Of a stretch of 64,000 bases of DNA, positions 60,806 through 64,000 are shown piece by piece (positions within the stretch are counted from its first letter, which is position 1; each line of letters begins with the position of its first letter). Location of the stretch: positions 4,336,501 to 4,400,500 of the forward strand of contig NZ_CP041767.1 of the NCBI RefSeq assembly GCF_022026395.1, in the 5' to 3' direction. Source of the DNA: Brevibacillus brevis (lineage in GTDB: Bacteria; Bacillota; Bacilli; Brevibacillales; Brevibacillaceae). A program made the position numbers and the translations under genes. The notes under the pieces are model-generated. The model was not told the origin of the DNA, made no database searches, and saw only the letters and a program-made list of their open reading frames with translations.

Positions 60806-62414
60806 CTAGTACGGCCTCCTTCCGTTCTGCCGTGCGTGCATCCTTTGGTATCGTCACAGTAAAAATCGTTCCGCCTACCGGATTACCCGTATGCGTAATA
60901 TTGCCGTGTACATGTAAAACAGCTTGTTTGACCAAGTGCAGACCGTAGCCATGATTCGGATGTTGTTTGGTAGAGAAGCCCAGCTCAAAGATTCGTTCGG
61001 CATTTTCTTCGGAGATGCCTGGCCCCCGGTCCTCTACCTCTATGAGCAAGACCTCTTCCATATTAAGCAAAAAGATCGTGATTTCTGGAGCAAATGCACC
61101 TGGAGCTTTTACAGCGTCCATCGCATTATCTATCAAATTGCCGAGAATGACAATCAGCTGTGAGCGATCAATCGAGGCAGGAATGTCACGGAAGTTGCTT
61201 TCTGGATCTATTTTCAATTCCACTTTGCGTTCGTTGGCTTGATTCAGCTTCCCAAGCAACAAGCCACCTATCAGCGGGTCGGGAACTTCTTGCATAATAA
61301 ACTTCGTATTGTGGACATGCACATTCAACTCGGAAGAGATCGTTTCAATGGCTTCCTGATACGATTCAAGCTGGATGAGTCCTGATATGAGATGCAGTTT
61401 GTTGGAATACTCGTGCGTCTGGGAACGAAGGACTTCCGCATACTCCTTCACTCGTGACAGCTCCTGTGTGACCTCGAACAGCTCGGACCGATTGCGAAAA
61501 CTCGCTACAGCACCCATTACATGGCGCTCCTTATCCATAATCGGGACCCGGTTCACGACTAATACATGCTCGTCCACATTCGTTTCGCGGTCAAATTCGG
61601 CTTTCCCTGTCTCAATCACCTCATGAAGACCAAGCGAACGAACCAGCTCGTCCTGTTTGTCCATGATCCTGTCTTTATCCTTCGCTTGCCCGAGCATGTG
61701 GAGAGCGGTCTGATTCGCCAGCGTGATCGCCCCATCCTTATTGACTGCCACAATACCTTCGCGAATCGATTCCAGCACCGCTTGATTTTCCTGATACAAT
61801 CGCCCGATTTGTTCTGGCTCCAAACCAAATATCGCTTTCTTTACATTTTGTGAAAGAATGAGCGTAGCCACCACACCCAGAAGCATGATGATGATGCCGA
61901 TGACAACGATTCGATTGCGATACGATTCGATTGTTTCATTTATATCCTCAAACAAGAAGCCGACAGAAACGACCCCCATCACTTTTCCTTCCTCATCATA
62001 GATCGGTGTTTTTCCTCTCAGCCCAGGACCAAGCGAACCGACTGTCTCAGAGATGATGGATTGTCCCTCAAATACTGCCTCATTGTCGCCTCCCACCATC
62101 TTTTTGCCAATCTGCTCTGGATCGGGATGTGAGTAGCGGATGCTTTGCAAATTTCCTACGGTGATAAAAGCCGCATTCGTGTCCACGCGTATTTTTTCCA
62201 CGATTGGATTGATAATCTTGGCGGGATCTTCTGTGTCAAACGCCTGTTTGATCTCGGACATCTGCGCGACGGTCTTGGCGGTGTGCAGTGCTCGCGTCCC
62301 GATCTCATGCTCTAATACGCCCGCCAGCATCTGTTCAAACATCGTACCGAGTATGACAATCACACCAAAAAGGAGCGAGCAAATAATCAACATCAGCTTG
62401 CTGTGAAAACGCAC
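60783..62414 (-). CDS. Sensor histidine kinase of the CitA/DcuS family
   Basis: The 543-residue membrane kinase has two membrane helices (about 8-28 and 170-190) around an extracellular PAS-like sensor domain, a cytoplasmic PAS domain (about 215-320), the phospho-acceptor His in RSQTHEYSNKLHLISGL and ATPase motifs NLIDNAMDAV, EDRGPGI and GYGLHLVKQAV. Relatives sense citrate or C4-dicarboxylates outside the cell. A GTG at 62414 with GAGGAGGG in front is the likely start. A TACAAT (62437-62442) ahead of it may give its own promoter behind the terminator of the transporter gene. Confidence 0.92.
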   Translation of the reverse strand: MRFHSKLMLIICSLLFGVIVILGTMFEQMLAGVLEHEIGTRALHTAKTVAQMSEIKQAFDTEDPAKIINPIVEKIRVDTNAAFITVGNLQSIRYSHPDPEQIGKKMVGGDNEAVFEGQSIISETVGSLGPGLRGKTPIYDEEGKVMGVVSVGFLFEDINETIESYRNRIVVIGIIIMLLGVVATLILSQNVKKAIFGLEPEQIGRLYQENQAVLESIREGIVAVNKDGAITLANQTALHMLGQAKDKDRIMDKQDELVRSLGLHEVIETGKAEFDRETNVDEHVLVVNRVPIMDKERHVMGAVASFRNRSELFEVTQELSRVKEYAEVLRSQTHEYSNKLHLISGLIQLESYQEAIETISSELNVHVHNTKFIMQEVPDPLIGGLLLGKLNQANERKVELKIDPESNFRDIPASIDRSQLIVILGNLIDNAMDAVKAPGAFAPEITIFLLNMEEVLLIEVEDRGPGISEENAERIFELGFSTKQHPNHGYGLHLVKQAVLHVHGNITHTGNPVGGTIFTVTIPKDARTAERKEAVLDDTGTHH

Positions 62415-62462
62415 ATCGTTCCCTCCTCTTCTTCTCATTGTATCTCATTTCGCCCGATGACG

Positions 62463-62494
62463 AAAAAAGAGGCCATGAGCAGGCCTCTTTTTTT
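62463..62494. terminator. Terminator between citrate transporter and two-component genes
   Basis: AAAAAAGAGGCC (62463-62474) and GGCCTCTTTTTTT (62482-62494) form a strong stem with A and T runs on both sides; on the minus strand it ends the transporter mRNA or lowers read-through to the kinase gene. Confidence 0.85.
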
Positions 62495-62512
62495 CTTCCT
62501 TCTTTTCGTTGA

Positions 62513-63823
62513 TCAGAATGAGATGACTCCGGTAAGAAGAGCAAGCGCAATCATCACCATCGATGTTCCAAACGCCCATTTCAGGACGAACTTTTGGGTT
62601 TCCGCATAATCGACTCCAACCATTCCGATCAACAGGTACTGTGCTGCAAACAACGGGCTGAGTACATGCAGCGGCTGACCCAAGATGGAAGCGCGACCAA
62701 TTTCCGCCGGATCGATTCCGTAAGCGGCTGCTGCATTTGCCAAGATTGGAACGATCCCGAAGTAATACGCATCATTCGACATGAAATACGTGAATGGCAT
62801 GCTTGTCAGCGCTACGAGTAGAGGCATATGGGAACCAAGTGAATCTGGAATCCAGGAAACGAGTGTACTCGCCATCGCATCGATCATTTTCGTTTCAGTC
62901 AGGATGCCTGTAAAGATTCCCGCAGCGAAAACCATGGACACGGTAGCCAGTGCGTTAGCAGCATGGGCTGCAATTCGCTCTTTCTGATCTTGCATTTTCG
63001 GATAGTTCACAAACAGGGCAATGGCAAAAGCGAGCATGAACATCGTCGGCAGTGGCAAGAAGCTCGTAATCAGACCGACCATCAGGGCTGCGGTCAACAA
63101 CAGATTGAACCAGATCAGGCGCGGACGTTTCAGTGCAGCAGTCTCATCTGTCGCCGCCACTTCTTCTTGTCCTGCAAGCGATTGCAAATCTTCATCTGGT
63201 ATCTCCATAATCCCCAGACGCTTACGCTCTTGTTTGCCCAGAATACAGGCTACGATCATCACCCACGCAATTCCGCCAATCATTACAGGAATAACAGGGA
63301 CGAAAATCTCGGAAACATCCATATGAAGTACACTCATGACACGTGCTGTCGGTCCACCCCAAGGCGTCATGTTCATGACACCGAGTGCGAGCATCGGCAT
63401 GACTGCCAGAATCATCGGTCTAATTCCCAGCTTGCGGTACAAAGGCAGCATCGCTGTAACCGTAATCATATAAGTAGTAGTTCCATCACCATCCAGCGCC
63501 ACCAAGGTAGCGAGGATCGCTGTACCTACAATCACCTTCAGTGGGTCACCCTTCACCATTTTCACGATTTTCTTGATTAATGGATCAAACAGACCTGCAT
63601 CCATCATGACTCCAAAGTACAAGATGGCGAACAACAGCATAATTCCCGTCGGCGCAATTTTCTTGATGCCTGCAAGCATCATGTCGCCAATTTCTGTACC
63701 AAATCCGCTAATCAACGCAAAAACAACAGGAACGACAATCAAAGCAACCAATGCCGAAAGCCGTCTCGACATAATCAGGTACATGAAAACGGCTACCATG
63801 AGAAATCCAAGTAATGCCAACAT
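62513..63823 (-). CDS. CitMHS-family citrate transporter
   Basis: The 436-residue protein has about eleven to twelve membrane helices and family stretches such as LFAILYFGVMMDAGLFDPLI, LVALDGDGTTTYMITVTAML and MTPWGGPTARVMSVL. CitMHS proteins take up citrate complexed with a divalent metal (Mg2+ for CitM, Ca2+ for CitH) with protons. The ATG at 63823 follows AAGGGGGAACTAGCGT. It precedes the two-component genes that probably control it, and its leader holds two cre-like sites. Confidence 0.93.
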   Translation of the reverse strand: MLALLGFLMVAVFMYLIMSRRLSALVALIVVPVVFALISGFGTEIGDMMLAGIKKIAPTGIMLLFAILYFGVMMDAGLFDPLIKKIVKMVKGDPLKVIVGTAILATLVALDGDGTTTYMITVTAMLPLYRKLGIRPMILAVMPMLALGVMNMTPWGGPTARVMSVLHMDVSEIFVPVIPVMIGGIAWVMIVACILGKQERKRLGIMEIPDEDLQSLAGQEEVAATDETAALKRPRLIWFNLLLTAALMVGLITSFLPLPTMFMLAFAIALFVNYPKMQDQKERIAAHAANALATVSMVFAAGIFTGILTETKMIDAMASTLVSWIPDSLGSHMPLLVALTSMPFTYFMSNDAYYFGIVPILANAAAAYGIDPAEIGRASILGQPLHVLSPLFAAQYLLIGMVGVDYAETQKFVLKWAFGTSMVMIALALLTGVISF

Positions 63824-63842
63824 ACGCTAGTTCCCCCTTGCA

Positions 63843-63946
63843 AGAATGCGCTTACAATGATGTTGTAGCAACCATGACGAATGCGCTTTCATATTGTGCT
63901 GTCATTATAACAATGTTCGTAAAAATCCGAATAGAATATGCGCATA
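63843..63946 (-). promoter_or_regulatory. Citrate transporter promoter with cre-like sites and a palindrome
   Basis: On the minus strand TATAAT (63904-63909) has no good -35 box, as expected for a regulator-dependent promoter. Two cre-like sites lie downstream of the predicted start, TGAAAGCGCATTCG (63878-63891) and TGTAAGCGCATTCT (63843-63856), 35 bp apart, where CcpA would block elongation. Upstream, the perfect palindrome TATGCGCATA (63937-63946) could be a response-regulator site; the GCGCAT core recurs in all three places. Confidence 0.6.
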
Positions 63947-64000
63947 AACTGTTTTAACCGCATTTCCTCTATTAACATCATAAAAATCACGAAATGCGCA

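Noticed and set aside
1-64000. tRNA or rRNA genes, CRISPR arrays, insertion sequences
   Set aside because: No cloverleaf-like gene, rRNA segment, regular direct-repeat array or transposase frame was seen on either strand.

Overview
The window looks like chromosomal DNA of a Gram-positive, low-to-medium-GC, Paenibacillaceae-type Bacillota, most likely Brevibacillus. This rests on strong AGGAGG-type ribosome binding sites with frequent GTG and TTG starts, an SftA-type soluble DNA translocase, a sulfate-assimilation operon of Bacillus type, a BlaI/BlaR1-type pair, LytR-CpsA-Psr and YveK/YwqD-type exopolysaccharide genes, and Bacillus-like promoters. No rRNA, tRNA, CRISPR array, insertion sequence or prophage was seen. 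The genus is an inference from gene content.

Layout. 1-3.3 kb: hutU (cut by the left edge) and an orphan AraC-type response regulator. 3.4-8.4 kb: signal peptidase I and a sigma-54-controlled catabolic unit (activator, M20 deacylase, diaminopropionate ammonia-lyase) with a clear -24/-12 promoter and tandem upstream sites. 8.4-16.3 kb: accessory single genes, namely an LRR-like orphan, a TMEM175-type channel, a BlaI/BlaR1-like pair with an unusual sensor domain, a VOC protein, an ECF sigma factor ending in a VOC-like half domain, and an RlmA/TlrB-type 23S rRNA methyltransferase with an RYR leader peptide. 16.4-34.4 kb: one 17-gene exopolysaccharide operon read leftwards, covering precursor synthesis, assembly, tyrosine kinase control, export, polymerisation, an LCP transferase, a cytidylyl/CDP-alcohol decoration pair and an amino-acid-like decoration module. 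A divergent beta-helix protein follows. 36-41 kb: a small unknown gene, sftA, and a lipoprotein with a SigW-like promoter. 41-48 kb: the operon sirB-sir-small protein-cobA/hemD-cysH-sat-cysC, from one strong promoter. 48-54.2 kb: esterase, arylamine N-acetyltransferase with a divergent LysR regulator, a K+ channel, and a DUF350 / GspS-like ATP-grasp / lipoprotein / unknown cluster that recalls the enterobacterial yjfLMC genes. 54.3-60 kb: housekeeping genes (inositol-monophosphatase-like enzyme, thioesterase, ilvD, NlpC/P60 hydrolase, trmB). 60.1-63.9 kb: a CitMHS citrate transporter followed by its CitST/DcuSR-like two-component system, with two cre-like sites in the transporter leader.

The strongest items for a second look are the rlmA/tlrB leader peptide with long-range complementarity to the region beside the methyltransferase ribosome binding site, the sigma factor with a VOC-like tail next to a VOC gene, two intergenic structured elements that share a sequence motif, the channel/DUF350/ATP-grasp cluster, and a CDP-alcohol phosphotransferase whose fourth motif Asp is Asn.
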